Assembly: GCF_029626145.1 (NCBI RefSeq)
Contig: NZ_JARUBJ010000002.1
Location: forward strand, 836,501 to 900,500
Origin: Micromonospora sp. WMMD961
GTDB taxonomy: Bacteria; Actinomycetota; Actinomycetes; Mycobacteriales; Micromonosporaceae
Reading direction: 5' to 3'
Length of the DNA: 64,000 nucleotides
This document shows positions 16,909-25,279 of the stretch, in pieces. The notes beneath the pieces are model-generated. The model was given only the letters and a program-made list of their open reading frames with translations. It had not been told where the DNA came from and searched no databases. Position 1 is the stretch's first letter, and the number at the start of each line of letters is the position of its first letter. Both the position numbers and the translations under genes were made by a program.

Positions 16909-17928
16909 TCAGAGCAGCGACATGTGGACGTGGTCGGTGTGGTTCGACGGCCCGCTGTACGAACTCCAGCCGGTCGCCGGGAACCAGATCTGCCGGTTCC
17001 AGATCACGTAGTAGATGCCCAGCCGGTCGGCGTTACGGATGAGGAAGGCGGCGACATTGTTGCCGTACTTCCGGGTGTCGTCGTTGTGCCACGGGGCGAA
17101 GCCGCTCTTCTGCAGCGACCAGTCGCAGGCGCGGCCCTTCGGGTGCTCCCACGGCCCGCCGGAGCGGTAGCAGCCGACGAACCGGTTGAAGCCGGCCGCC
17201 CTGACCTCCTTGTACGCGTGCAACGTGCGGGGCGTGACGCAACCGGACGTGGTCGGGTCCTTCTCGCTGCACGACTGCGGCTTCCAGTCACCGTCGGCGG
17301 TGCGACCCGGGCCGATTTTGGCAACCTTCGAGGTGGCGTCCACCAGGCCGCCGGTGAAGCCCTTGCCGCCGACGAGGGAGAGCGCCTTGTCCGCCTCGCT
17401 CTTCCGCTTCGCCATCAGGGCGGTCTGCTTCTGCTGCTCGCGGACCTCCGCGTCGAGGGCCAGCTTGGCCTGCTCGGCGCGGGCCTTCACCGTGTTGACC
17501 TCGGCGAGCTTCTTCTCGTGCACCATGTTCAGCTCGTCGAGCAGTGAGGCGCGCTGGACGAACGAGTCGGGAGCCTCGCTCTCCAGCAGCACCGCGAGCG
17601 CGCCGATGCGGCCGGTCCGGTACGACTGGGCGGCGATCTGCCCGACCTGCGGCGTCAACGCGTCCAGGTCGGCCTGGGCCCGATCGACCTCCTGCGCCAG
17701 CTCACCCTGCCGCTTCTTGGATTTGTCCAGTTGGGACTTGGCTGCGGAGTAGTCGCGGTTGGCCTGCTCGATGACGTCGGTGAGCAGCTGCGGCTCGTCG
17801 TCCTCCTCGTGCCCGGACGGGGTGGGAGTCGTCGGGGCGGCGTGGGCCGGGAGGGGCCCGGCGAGCATGGTCAGTGCGGCGATCACGGCCACCACGGGTG
17901 TCAACCAGCGGCGTAGGGGTGCCGTCAC
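16909..17928 (-). CDS. Secreted coiled-coil cell-wall protein with LAS-peptidase-like C-terminal domain
   Basis: 339 residues. A signal peptide (1-31, ending AHA) and a long coiled coil (about 45-190, charged heptads) precede a C-terminal domain of some 120 residues. That domain has HPKGRACDWS and NHTDHVHMSLL, which resemble the HxxGxAxD and xxHxH zinc motifs of LAS/M15-type peptidases and match the C-terminal domain often found on coiled-coil exported actinobacterial proteins. Two Cys pairs could form disulfides. A role in peptidoglycan remodelling is inferred; catalysis is not shown. The GTG at 17928 follows GGAAGGGAA. The gene is preceded by a 180-nt leader with a probable c-di-AMP riboswitch, which fits the known control of cell-wall hydrolases by this second messenger in actinomycetes. 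Confidence 0.8.
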   Translation of the reverse strand: MTAPLRRWLTPVVAVIAALTMLAGPLPAHAAPTTPTPSGHEEDDEPQLLTDVIEQANRDYSAAKSQLDKSKKRQGELAQEVDRAQADLDALTPQVGQIAAQSYRTGRIGALAVLLESEAPDSFVQRASLLDELNMVHEKKLAEVNTVKARAEQAKLALDAEVREQQKQTALMAKRKSEADKALSLVGGKGFTGGLVDATSKVAKIGPGRTADGDWKPQSCSEKDPTTSGCVTPRTLHAYKEVRAAGFNRFVGCYRSGGPWEHPKGRACDWSLQKSGFAPWHNDDTRKYGNNVAAFLIRNADRLGIYYVIWNRQIWFPATGWSSYSGPSNHTDHVHMSLL

Positions 17929-17941
17929 AATGTTCCCTTCC

Positions 17942-18119
17942 GTCGACCGCCGACCGGGTTAGCTGACGGGTTCGGGGCGGAAGTGGCCCCTACCGCTGAC
18001 GCGGATTCACCCCACGTAACTGGGTCCCCGGCTCGCCGGTTGGCGATTGGGCGGTGGCACCGCAGGCGCCGCTTCGCGCCTTCATCGGTGACCGGCAGCG
18101 AGGTTACCCGAGAGTCGAC
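17942..18119 (-). promoter_or_regulatory. Probable cyclic-di-AMP riboswitch (ydaO/yuaA class)
   Basis: Read on the minus strand, the leader contains in order the conserved elements of the ydaO/yuaA aptamer: GGTAACC near the 5' end, GCCGGGGACCCA, GGGGTGAATCC, AGCGGTAGGGGCC, CTTCCGCC and CCGAACCCGTCAGCTAACC, closing with GGTCGGCG. The outer GTCGAC sequences (18113-18118 and 17942-17947) can pair as the P1 stem. It ends 13 nt upstream of the start codon of the coiled-coil cell-wall gene, whose Shine-Dalgarno follows directly, so ligand binding could act on transcription or translation. Known actinobacterial members control resuscitation-promoting factors and NlpC/P60 or related wall hydrolases and switch them off when c-di-AMP is high. 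Assignment is from remembered consensus, not a covariance search. Confidence 0.85.
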
Positions 18120-18229
18120 CGGCTGAGCTATGCCTGGATGCCGACCAAAAGTGTCATTTCGCCATAGCGTTGAGTGACCAGTGACGTGGTTCTCAGGGTG
18201 GAGGCCCGATCTGGTCACGCTGAGGAGTG

Positions 18230-19600
18230 TCACCATGTCGTATCCGTGCTCCTGTTCGGCTCCGGCCACCGGTCGGCGGCGGTGGATGGGGGTGAGGTCC
18301 GCGTCGGGTCCGACTCGTCGGGGTGACCCGTTCGCGGTGAGATCAGTGCGGCCAGTGCCTCCGCCCGGTCCGTCTGCGGTCGCGGGGCGGGAGCGTCGGC
18401 GGGCGACGTGGTGTCGGTGCGACCGGCGGCGGTCACCATTGCGGCCAGCCCGGTGGTCAGCGGCACCGCGGCGATCAGGCCGAGGGTGGCGACCGCGCTG
18501 CGGACGATCTCCTGGGCGAGGAACTCGCTGGTCAGGATCTGCCCGATCGGCCGCGCGTCGGCGGTGAGCAGGAGCAACAACGGCAGCGACGCGCCCGCGT
18601 ACGCCAGCACGATGGTGTTGACAGTGGACGCGATGTGCGCTCGACCGACCCGGGTTGCCGCACGGTACAGCTGCAACCGGGTCAGCCCAGGGTTGGCGTA
18701 CGCCAGCTCGGTGACGGTGGCCGCCTGGGTGACCGTGACATCGTCGAGCACCCCGAGCGATCCGATGATGATTCCGGCGAGCAGCAGGCCGTGCAGGTCC
18801 ACGTCGCCCTGGAACATCGAGAGGGTGGTGGCCTCCTCGCTGCCGAAACCGGTGAGGTGGGTCGCGGCGGTGGCGATGGTGGCGAGCACGCCGGTCAACA
18901 CCAGGCTGCCCAGGGTCCCGAGCACCGCGACCGAGGTCTGTGCGGTGACCCCGTGCGTCAGGTAGAGCACCACGAACATGATCAGAGCGGCGCCGACCAC
19001 GGCGACCAGCAGGGGCGACCTCCCCGCGCTGATGCCCGGCAGCACGAAGGTGAGCAGGATCGCGAAGCTGGCGGCCAGCCCGGCGAGCGCGGCCAGGCCC
19101 CGCCACCGACCGAACGCGACGATCGCGGCGGCGAAGACCACCGCCAACCACAACAGCGGGGTGCCCCGCTGGTGCTCGGCGATGTTCCAGTTGCTGATGG
19201 TGGGATCGGTGGGGTCGGTCAGCTCCACCAGGATGATCTCGTCGCCGACCTCGACCCGGGGCGCTCCGGGCCCGTCCGGCACCGGCGTGCGTACCTGCTG
19301 GCCGGCCGACGGTCCGTCGTCCACGCGGACGTCGACAGTGCCACAGCGCCCGTCGCCGACGCGCGGTGTGCCCTCGGGTGTCGACGGCGTCGGCGGGCAC
19401 GGCTCGGTCACCACCCGGGTCACCGTGCCGGGGTAGCGCGGCACGTCCGCCCCGCCGTCGGACTGTGGCGAGCCGCCGCGCGGCCAGAGGAGCACGGCCG
19501 CGAGCACCGTGGCGACGAAGAGGGGCACCACGGTCATGACGAGGATCCGTCGGACCCGGGGCGGGGCGGACGGAGCGGGACGGGTGTGGTCGGAACCCAC
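18230..19600 (-). CDS. YibE/F family multipass membrane protein
   Basis: 456 residues. A single N-terminal transmembrane helix (about 19-39) is followed by an extracytoplasmic OB-like region with two Cys (68 and 86) and DEIILVELTDP. From residue 148 to about 395 there are seven or eight transmembrane helices with the family signature GSLGVLDDVTVTQAATVTEL and GRAHIASTVNTIVLAYAGAS. The tail is disordered. YibE/F proteins are putative transporters of unknown substrate. The GTG at 19600 follows GGGAG. An antisense and out-of-frame reading over the same DNA was discarded. No operon partner; next upstream gene is the divergent copper ATPase. Confidence 0.88.
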   Translation of the reverse strand: MGSDHTRPAPSAPPRVRRILVMTVVPLFVATVLAAVLLWPRGGSPQSDGGADVPRYPGTVTRVVTEPCPPTPSTPEGTPRVGDGRCGTVDVRVDDGPSAGQQVRTPVPDGPGAPRVEVGDEIILVELTDPTDPTISNWNIAEHQRGTPLLWLAVVFAAAIVAFGRWRGLAALAGLAASFAILLTFVLPGISAGRSPLLVAVVGAALIMFVVLYLTHGVTAQTSVAVLGTLGSLVLTGVLATIATAATHLTGFGSEEATTLSMFQGDVDLHGLLLAGIIIGSLGVLDDVTVTQAATVTELAYANPGLTRLQLYRAATRVGRAHIASTVNTIVLAYAGASLPLLLLLTADARPIGQILTSEFLAQEIVRSAVATLGLIAAVPLTTGLAAMVTAAGRTDTTSPADAPAPRPQTDRAEALAALISPRTGHPDESDPTRTSPPSTAADRWPEPNRSTDTTW

Positions 19601-19912
19601 TGTGAGACTCCCAACGATCCGGTGCGGGGTACGTGTCAGTGGGCCGGTCGGTTCACCGTCACTGTCGAAACCCGGTGGAAGAACGCGACCGTTCGCCGGC
19701 TGACGACCGCTTGATCACGGACGGTCAGCGCCGGGCCCGAACGGCCAGCCGCGACGCCGCCGCGAAGCGGCGCCGGTGCCTGTTCGTGCCTCGGTCTACG
19801 GGGGGTCATCGTGGGGAATGCTAACCAGGGAGGCTGGGAGATCGCAGGTCGTGACGGAGTGTCGGTGGTCGAACCGCGCGCGGGGAGGTTCCCGGACCGG
19901 CATGTTGGAGAC
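19601..19912. other. 312-bp intergenic region between yibE/F-type gene and copper ATPase
   Basis: No gene is supported here. A 6-bp GC hairpin (CGCCGC/GCGGCG around 19753-19773) and a G-run (TACGGGGGGTCA near 19798) resembling half a CsoR site are visible, but no clear promoter or full operator could be assigned. Confidence 0.4.
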
Positions 19913-21973
19913 ATGCCCGTACCGTCACCGCACGACCCTGGACGGCACGCCCCGGCCGCGCCGTCGCAGCACGACGAGCACGCCGGGCACGACAAGCACG
20001 CCGGACACGATCCCGGGATGTTCCGCCGTCGCTTCTGGGTCTGCCTGGCTCTCACCGTCCCGGTGGTCCTGAGCAGCCGCCTGGTGTCGGACCAGTTGGG
20101 TCTGAGCTGGGACGTTCCCGGTCGCTCCTGGGTGGGCCCGGTGCTCGGCTCGGTGGTGTTCTGGTGGGGCGGTTGGCCGTTCCTCGTCGGTGCGGTGCGG
20201 GAGGTGCGGGACCGGGCACCCGGAATGATGCTGCTGGTCGCGATGGCGATCACCGTGGCCTACACGGCGTCACTGGCGACCAGCGTGGGTGCCTTCGACC
20301 TGGACTTCTGGTGGGAGTTGGGAGCGCTGGTCACCATCATGTTGCTCGGGCACTGGCAGGAGATGAAGGCCATCGGGCAGGCCCGGGGAGCACTCGCGGC
20401 GCTGGCCGCGTTGTTGCCGGACGAGGCCGAGCGGGTCGCGGCGGACGGGCAGGTCGAGGCGGTGCCGGTGTCCGGCCTGCGGGTCGGTGACGTGGTGCTG
20501 GTCCGCCCGGGCGGTCGGGTGCCGGCGGACGGTCGGGTCGTCGACGGCGCCGCCGAGCTGGACGAGTCGATGATCACCGGTGAGTCACGGCCGGTCGCCC
20601 GGTCGACGGGTGAGCGGGTGGTGGCCGGCACCGTGGCGACCGACTCGGCGATCCGGGTCCGCGTCGAGGCGCTGGGTGAGCAGACCGCGCTTGCCGGCAT
20701 CCAACGGATGGTCGCGCAGGCCCAGGGTTCCGGCGGACGGGCTCAACTACTGGCCGACCGGTTCGCCGCCGCGCTGTTCTACGTGGCCACCGGCACCGCC
20801 GTGCTGACCGTGCTGGTCTGGACCGCGCTCGGTCGCCCCGACGAGGCGGTGGTTCGCGCGGTCACCGTGCTGGTGATCGCCTGCCCGCACGCGCTGGGTC
20901 TGGCCATCCCTCTCGTCGTCGCGCTCTCCACCGCGTTGGCCGCGCGGTCCGGGATCCTGGTCAAGGACCGGTTGGCGTTGGAGCGGATGCGGAGCGTCGG
21001 TGCGGTGCTCTTCGACAAGACCGGCACGCTGACCCGGGGCGAGCACGTGGTGACCGACACGGTGACGATGCCGGGTGTCGAGCAGGACGAGGTGCTGCGG
21101 ATCGCGGCGGGCGTCGAGTCGGACAGCGAGCATCCGCTGGCCCGGGCGATCGTGGCGGCGGCCGGGTCCGCCGGCCCGCTCCCGGCCGCCGGGTTCCGGT
21201 CGCTGCCGGGCCGCGGCGTGCGGGCGACGGTCGACGGCACGGAGTACGCGGTCGGCGGTGCGGCCCTGCTGCGGGAACTGGGCCTGTCCCTCCCGACTGA
21301 GCTGGAGGCGGCGACCGGGCGGTGGTCGGCGCGGGGGGCTGCGGTGCTACACCTGGTGCGGCTGCCGGAGACCGTGCTCGGCGCGTTCGCGCTGACCGAC
21401 GAGGTGCGCCCGGAGGCTCGGCGGGCCGTCGACGAGCTGCGTGCCGAGGGCGTCCGGACCATCGCCATGATCACGGGTGACGCCCGGCCGGTGGCCGAGG
21501 CGGTCGCGGCCGAACTCGGTTTCCGGCCCGGCGTCGACGAGGTCTTCGCCGAGGTGCTGCCGGCGGAGAAGGACGACCGGGTGACCGACCTGCAACGGAG
21601 AGGGCTGACCGTGGCGATGGTCGGCGACGGGGTGAACGACGCACCGGCGTTGGCCCGGGCGGACGTCGGCGTCGCGATCGGCGCGGGCACCGATGTGGCG
21701 ATCGAGTCCGCCGGGGTGGTCCTGGCGTCGTCGGACCCGCGCGGGGTGGGGGCCGTGGTCCGGCTCTCCCGGGCGTCGTACCGCAAGATGCGACAGAACC
21801 TGGCCTGGGCGGCGGGCTACAACGTGGTGGCGCTGCCGCTGGCGGCGGGGGTGCTGGCCGGGGCCGGTGTGGCGTTGAGCCCGGCGCTGGCGGCGGTGCT
21901 GATGTCCGCGTCCACCATCGTGGTGGCGCTCAACGCGCAGTTGCTCCGCCGGGTCCGTCTCGACGCGGACTGA
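19913..21973 (+). CDS. CopB-type heavy-metal P1B-ATPase with CPH motif and His-rich N-terminus
   Basis: 686 residues. The N-terminus is His-rich (HDEHAGHDKHAGHD) and replaces the usual CXXC metal-binding domain. Transmembrane metal motif Cys324-Pro-His326, phosphorylated Asp368 in DKTGTLT, the TGES actuator loop (ITGESRPV) and GDGVNDAPAL hinge identify a P1B-3-like (CopB) ATPase, which exports Cu(II)/Cu(I) or Ag(I) from the cytoplasm. The ATG at 19913 has a GGAG just upstream, though rather close; a GTG at 19811 would add 34 residues of non-conserved sequence. It is convergent with csoR (6 bp between stops) and near a second, CPC-type copper ATPase. Confidence 0.9.
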   Translation: MPVPSPHDPGRHAPAAPSQHDEHAGHDKHAGHDPGMFRRRFWVCLALTVPVVLSSRLVSDQLGLSWDVPGRSWVGPVLGSVVFWWGGWPFLVGAVREVRDRAPGMMLLVAMAITVAYTASLATSVGAFDLDFWWELGALVTIMLLGHWQEMKAIGQARGALAALAALLPDEAERVAADGQVEAVPVSGLRVGDVVLVRPGGRVPADGRVVDGAAELDESMITGESRPVARSTGERVVAGTVATDSAIRVRVEALGEQTALAGIQRMVAQAQGSGGRAQLLADRFAAALFYVATGTAVLTVLVWTALGRPDEAVVRAVTVLVIACPHALGLAIPLVVALSTALAARSGILVKDRLALERMRSVGAVLFDKTGTLTRGEHVVTDTVTMPGVEQDEVLRIAAGVESDSEHPLARAIVAAAGSAGPLPAAGFRSLPGRGVRATVDGTEYAVGGAALLRELGLSLPTELEAATGRWSARGAAVLHLVRLPETVLGAFALTDEVRPEARRAVDELRAEGVRTIAMITGDARPVAEAVAAELGFRPGVDEVFAEVLPAEKDDRVTDLQRRGLTVAMVGDGVNDAPALARADVGVAIGAGTDVAIESAGVVLASSDPRGVGAVVRLSRASYRKMRQNLAWAAGYNVVALPLAAGVLAGAGVALSPALAAVLMSASTIVVALNAQLLRRVRLDAD

Positions 21974-21979
21974 GAGTCG

Positions 21980-22276
21980 TCAGCCGCGCTTCATCAGCCG
22001 GCCGACCGCCGCCATCATCTCGGTGGCCATCTCGTCGGCCCGGCCCTCGGCCGCCCCCTCGTGCATGCAGTGCCGGGCGTGCCCGTCCAGCAGCCCGAGC
22101 GCCACCTTGTCGAGGGCGGCCTGGATCGCGGAGATCTGGGTGAGCACGTCGATGCAGTAGCGGTCGTCGTCGACCATCTTCTCGATGCCGCGGACCTGCC
22201 CCTCGACGCGGCGGAGTCGCGCGAGCAGTTGGTCCTTGCTGGCGGTGTACCCGCGGATCGGGGTGGGTGCGGTCAT
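21980..22276 (-). CDS. csoR: Copper-sensing repressor CsoR
   Basis: 98 residues, an all-helical CsoR/RcnR family repressor. The Cu(I) ligands Cys41, His66 and Cys70 have exactly the 25- and 4-residue spacing of M. tuberculosis CsoR (Cys36, His61, Cys65), and the RLRRVEGQVRGI helix supplies the DNA-contacting basic residues. It represses copper-export genes until Cu(I) binding releases the DNA. It is divergent from copZ, with two operator-like palindromes in the 87-bp gap, so it probably controls both itself and the copZ-copA operon. Confidence 0.93.
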   Translation of the reverse strand: MTAPTPIRGYTASKDQLLARLRRVEGQVRGIEKMVDDDRYCIDVLTQISAIQAALDKVALGLLDGHARHCMHEGAAEGRADEMATEMMAAVGRLMKRG

Positions 22277-22292
22277 GCCGACCAGGATAGCC

Positions 22293-22307
22293 TACCCCCG
22301 GGGGGTA
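22293..22307. promoter_or_regulatory. CsoR operator 1
   Basis: TACCCCCGGGGGGTA is a nearly perfect GC-rich inverted repeat of the type bound by CsoR tetramers (TACCCC...GGGGTA). It lies 17 bp upstream of the csoR start, in the shared csoR/copZ control region. Confidence 0.75.
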
Positions 22308-22328
22308 TGGTACGGTCGCTTCCGGTGG

Positions 22329-22347
22329 GATACCCCCACCCGGTATC
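22329..22347. promoter_or_regulatory. CsoR operator 2
   Basis: GATACCCCCACCCGGTATC, a second GATACC/GGTATC palindrome, ends 16 bp before the copZ start and just before its Shine-Dalgarno AAGGAG. The two sites suggest separate control of the divergent transcripts or cooperative binding. Confidence 0.65.
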
Positions 22348-22363
22348 GGTAAGGAGACGTTCG

Positions 22364-22573
22364 ATGGTCAACACGACGTACCAGGTGCAGGGCATGACCT
22401 GTGGGCACTGCGTCAGCGCGGTCGCCGCCGAGGTCGGTGCCATCGCCGGGGTGCACGACGTCCAGGTCGACCTCGCCGCCGGCCGGGTCACCGTCGACAG
22501 CGACCAGCCGTTGGACACCGAGGCGGTCCGGGCCGCCGTCGACGAGGCCGGCTACCACCTCGTCGACGCGTGA
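22364..22573 (+). CDS. copZ: Copper chaperone CopZ (HMA domain)
   Basis: 69 residues, one ferredoxin-like HMA domain with Met-Thr-Cys14-Gly-His-Cys17 (MTCGHC) as the Cu(I) site and VQVDLAAGRVTVDSDQPLD as the second and third strands. It would ferry Cu(I) to the HMA domain of CopA. The start has a clear AAGGAG; operator 2 overlaps its promoter region. First gene of a copZ-small ORF-copA operon with gaps of 13 and 12 bp. Confidence 0.92.
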   Translation: MVNTTYQVQGMTCGHCVSAVAAEVGAIAGVHDVQVDLAAGRVTVDSDQPLDTEAVRAAVDEAGYHLVDA

Positions 22574-22586
22574 TCGGAGGGCCGCC

Positions 22587-22748
22587 ATGCGCACCGTGAC
22601 GAGGCTGGCCGGCGTCGGGCAGTGGCGGGCCTTCGCCGACTTCGCCCCGACCGGGGGCGAGCCGCTGACCCTCGGTGTGGACGTGACCGTCCCCGGCGAG
22701 CCGACCGGGGGCGCCGCCCACGGCACCCCCGGGCACGGGCACAACTGA
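22587..22748 (+). CDS. 53-residue His-tailed small protein in the copper operon
   Basis: A short ORF beginning at an ATG with a strong TCGGAGG site 7 nt upstream and ending MTTT...-proximal, 12 bp before copA. The sequence starts MRTVTRLAGVGQWRAFADFA, has a mid-section PLTLGVDVTVPGEPTG and ends AAHGTPGHGHN, a His-rich tail able to bind metal. There is no signal peptide and no known family that I recognise. Its position between the chaperone and CopA, its ribosome site and operon spacing make a real gene likely. A Cu-binding accessory or storage peptide is an inference. Confidence 0.65.
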   Translation: MRTVTRLAGVGQWRAFADFAPTGGEPLTLGVDVTVPGEPTGGAAHGTPGHGHN

Positions 22749-22760
22749 CGGGAAAAGACG

Positions 22761-25016
22761 ATGACCACCACCAGCAGTAGACCGCTACCCGAGGCACCGA
22801 ACCGGATCGAGTTGGCGATCGGCGGCATGACCTGCGCCGCCTGCGCCGCCCGGATCGAGAAGAAGCTCAACCGGATGGACGGCGTGAGCGCGACCGTCAA
22901 CTACGCCACCGAGAAGGCCACCGTCCGGTTCGTCGACGGGGTCACCCCGGACGACCTCATCGACACCGTGCAGAAGACCGGCTACACGGCGGCGCTGCCC
23001 AGCCCACCGATCGAGGAGCACTCGGTGGACCCGCTACAGGGTCCGCGTACGCGGCTCTGGGTCTCGGTGGCGTTGAGCGTGCCGGTGGTGCTGCTGGCCA
23101 TGGTCCCGGCCTGGCAGTTCGACTACTGGCAGTGGCTGTCGCTGACCCTGGCCGCCCCGGTGGTGGTCTGGGGTGGCTTGCCGTTCCACCGGGCCGCCTG
23201 GACGAACCTGCGGCACGGCGCGGCGACGATGGACACCCTGGTGTCGCTCGGCACGCTGGCCGCGTTCGGCTGGTCGCTCTGGGCGCTGTTCCTCGGTGAC
23301 GCCGGGATGCCCGGGATGACGCACCCGTTCCGCCTCGACATCACCCGCACCGAGGGCACCGGCAACATCTACCTGGAGGCGGCCTCCGGGGTGACGGTGT
23401 TCATCCTGGCCGGACGCTACTTCGAGGCGCGATCCAAGCGCACCGCGGGCGCGGCCCTGCGGGCCCTGCTCGAACTCGGCGCCCGCGAGGTGGCGGTGCT
23501 GCGCGACGGGGTGGAGAGCCTGATCCCGGTGGACCGGCTCGCCGTCGGCGACCGGTTCGTGGTCCGCCCCGGGGAGAAGATCGCCACCGACGGGGTGGTC
23601 GACGAGGGCACCTCCGCCGTCGACGCCAGCATGCTCACCGGTGAGTCGGTGCCGGTCGAGGTCGGCCCCGGTGACCGTGTGGTCGGTGCCACCATCAACG
23701 CGGGCGGGCGGCTGATCGTCACCGCGACCAGGGTCGGTGCGGACACCCAACTCGCCCGGATGGCCGACCTGGTCGAGCAGGCGCAGAGCGGCAAGGCGGC
23801 GGTGCAGCGGTTGGCGGACCGGATCTCCGGTGTCTTCGTGCCGATCGTCATCACGCTCTCCGTCGGCACCCTCGGCTGGTGGCTCGGCACCGGAGCGGGC
23901 CCGACCGCGGCGTTCACCGCCGCCGTGGCCGTGCTGATCATCGCCTGCCCCTGTGCGCTCGGCCTGGCCACCCCGACGGCGTTGCTGGTCGGCACCGGTC
24001 GGGGAGCGCAGCTCGGTGTGCTGATCAAGGGGCCGGAGGTCCTGGAGTCGACCCGCCGGGTGGACACCGTCGTGCTGGACAAGACGGGCACCGTCACGAC
24101 CGGCCGGATGACGCTGGTGGATGTGGTGCCGGCGAGCGGGGAGGACCGGGCCGAGCTGCTCCGGCTCGCCGGCGCGGTGGAAGCCGCCTCCGAGCACCCG
24201 ATCGCCCGAGCGGTCGCCACGGGTGCCGCCGAGGCCGGTGCGCTGCCTCCGGTGAACGGCTTCCGCAACCTCGAAGGGTTGGGCGTGACCGGCACCGTGG
24301 ACGGTCGGGTCGTGCTGGTCGGCCGCGCCCGGCTGTTGCGCGAGCGGCAGGTCGACGTACCGCCGGAGGTCGAGTGGGCTGTCAGCGAGGCGGAGGCCGC
24401 CGGCCGGACGGCGATCGTCGCTGGCTGGGACGGGCGGGCCCGCGGCGTGCTCGCGGTTGCCGACGTGGTCCGGCCGACCAGCCGGGCGGCGGTCGCCCGG
24501 CTGCGTGCGCTGGGGCTCACTCCGGTCCTGCTGACCGGGGACAACACCGCAGTGGCCAGAGCGGTCGCGGCCGAGGTGGGCATCGACGAGGTGATCGCCG
24601 AGGTGTTGCCGGCCGGCAAGGTCGACGTGGTCAAGCGGCTTCAGGCCGAGGGGCGGTCGGTGGCGATGGTCGGTGACGGGGTCAACGATGCCCCGGCGCT
24701 GGCCCAGGCCGACCTCGGGTTGGCCATGGGCACCGGCACCGACGTGGCGATCGAGGCGTCCGACCTCACTCTCGTCCGGGGTGACCTGGACGCCGCGGTG
24801 GACGCCATCCGGTTGTCCCGACGCACGCTCGGCATCATCCGGGGCAACCTGTTCTGGGCGTTCGGTTACAACGTGGCCGCCCTGCCGTTGGCCGCCGCCG
24901 GTCTGCTCAACCCGATGATCGCCGGTGCCACCATGGCGCTGTCCTCGGTCTTCGTGGTGGCCAACAGTCTGCGGCTGCGCCGATTCCGGTCGGCGGCCGC
25001 CGACAGCGGACTGTGA
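22761..25016 (+). CDS. copA: Cu(I)-exporting P1B-1 ATPase CopA
   Basis: 751 residues. N-terminal HMA domain with Cys25-Ala-Ala-Cys28 (GMTCAACAA), eight transmembrane helices, Cys396-Pro-Cys398 (ACPCALGLATP), phosphorylated Asp440 in DKTGTVT, actuator TGES and GDGVNDAPAL. These are all diagnostic of Cu(I)-transporting ATPases that pump cytosolic copper out. The copZ-small ORF-copA arrangement gives the export pathway; the companion CPH-type pump lies divergently beyond csoR. The ATG at 22761 is preceded by a modest GGGAAAAGACG site. Confidence 0.95.
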   Translation: MTTTSSRPLPEAPNRIELAIGGMTCAACAARIEKKLNRMDGVSATVNYATEKATVRFVDGVTPDDLIDTVQKTGYTAALPSPPIEEHSVDPLQGPRTRLWVSVALSVPVVLLAMVPAWQFDYWQWLSLTLAAPVVVWGGLPFHRAAWTNLRHGAATMDTLVSLGTLAAFGWSLWALFLGDAGMPGMTHPFRLDITRTEGTGNIYLEAASGVTVFILAGRYFEARSKRTAGAALRALLELGAREVAVLRDGVESLIPVDRLAVGDRFVVRPGEKIATDGVVDEGTSAVDASMLTGESVPVEVGPGDRVVGATINAGGRLIVTATRVGADTQLARMADLVEQAQSGKAAVQRLADRISGVFVPIVITLSVGTLGWWLGTGAGPTAAFTAAVAVLIIACPCALGLATPTALLVGTGRGAQLGVLIKGPEVLESTRRVDTVVLDKTGTVTTGRMTLVDVVPASGEDRAELLRLAGAVEAASEHPIARAVATGAAEAGALPPVNGFRNLEGLGVTGTVDGRVVLVGRARLLRERQVDVPPEVEWAVSEAEAAGRTAIVAGWDGRARGVLAVADVVRPTSRAAVARLRALGLTPVLLTGDNTAVARAVAAEVGIDEVIAEVLPAGKVDVVKRLQAEGRSVAMVGDGVNDAPALAQADLGLAMGTGTDVAIEASDLTLVRGDLDAAVDAIRLSRRTLGIIRGNLFWAFGYNVAALPLAAAGLLNPMIAGATMALSSVFVVANSLRLRRFRSAAADSGL

Positions 25017-25090
25017 TGGCGGTAATGGTTGGACCGGTGACGGCGGGGGTATTGCTGATGTCGTAGCGACGCTAGCGATGGAGGTTGACG

Positions 25091-25264
25091 ATGGGTTTCG
25101 ACGACAAGATCAACAACGCCAGCGAGGACGCGGCCGGCAAGCTGAAGGAAGGCGCCGGTCGGGCCACCGACAACGAGCAGCTCGAGGCCGAGGGTCGCGC
25201 TGACCAGTCCACGGCCAAGCTCAAGCAGGCCGGCGAGAAGATTAAGGACGCCTTCAAGAGCTGA
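25091..25264 (+). CDS. CsbD family stress-response protein
   Basis: 57 residues: MGFDDKINNASEDAAGKLKE, then GAGRATDNEQLEAEGRADQS and a Lys-rich end. This is the CsbD/YjbJ signature, a small hydrophilic, partly disordered protein induced by general stress; its molecular role is unclear. Start ATG after a GAGGTTGACG site. Followed 15 bp later by a strong terminator hairpin, so it is a single-gene transcript. Confidence 0.92.
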   Translation: MGFDDKINNASEDAAGKLKEGAGRATDNEQLEAEGRADQSTAKLKQAGEKIKDAFKS

Positions 25265-25279
25265 CGTACGACGTACCCC

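Noticed and set aside
17925..19400. 491-codon minus-strand frame over the YibE/F gene
   Set aside because: Out-of-frame shadow of the YibE/F gene that also runs through the c-di-AMP riboswitch; repetitive Arg/Gly/Pro composition.
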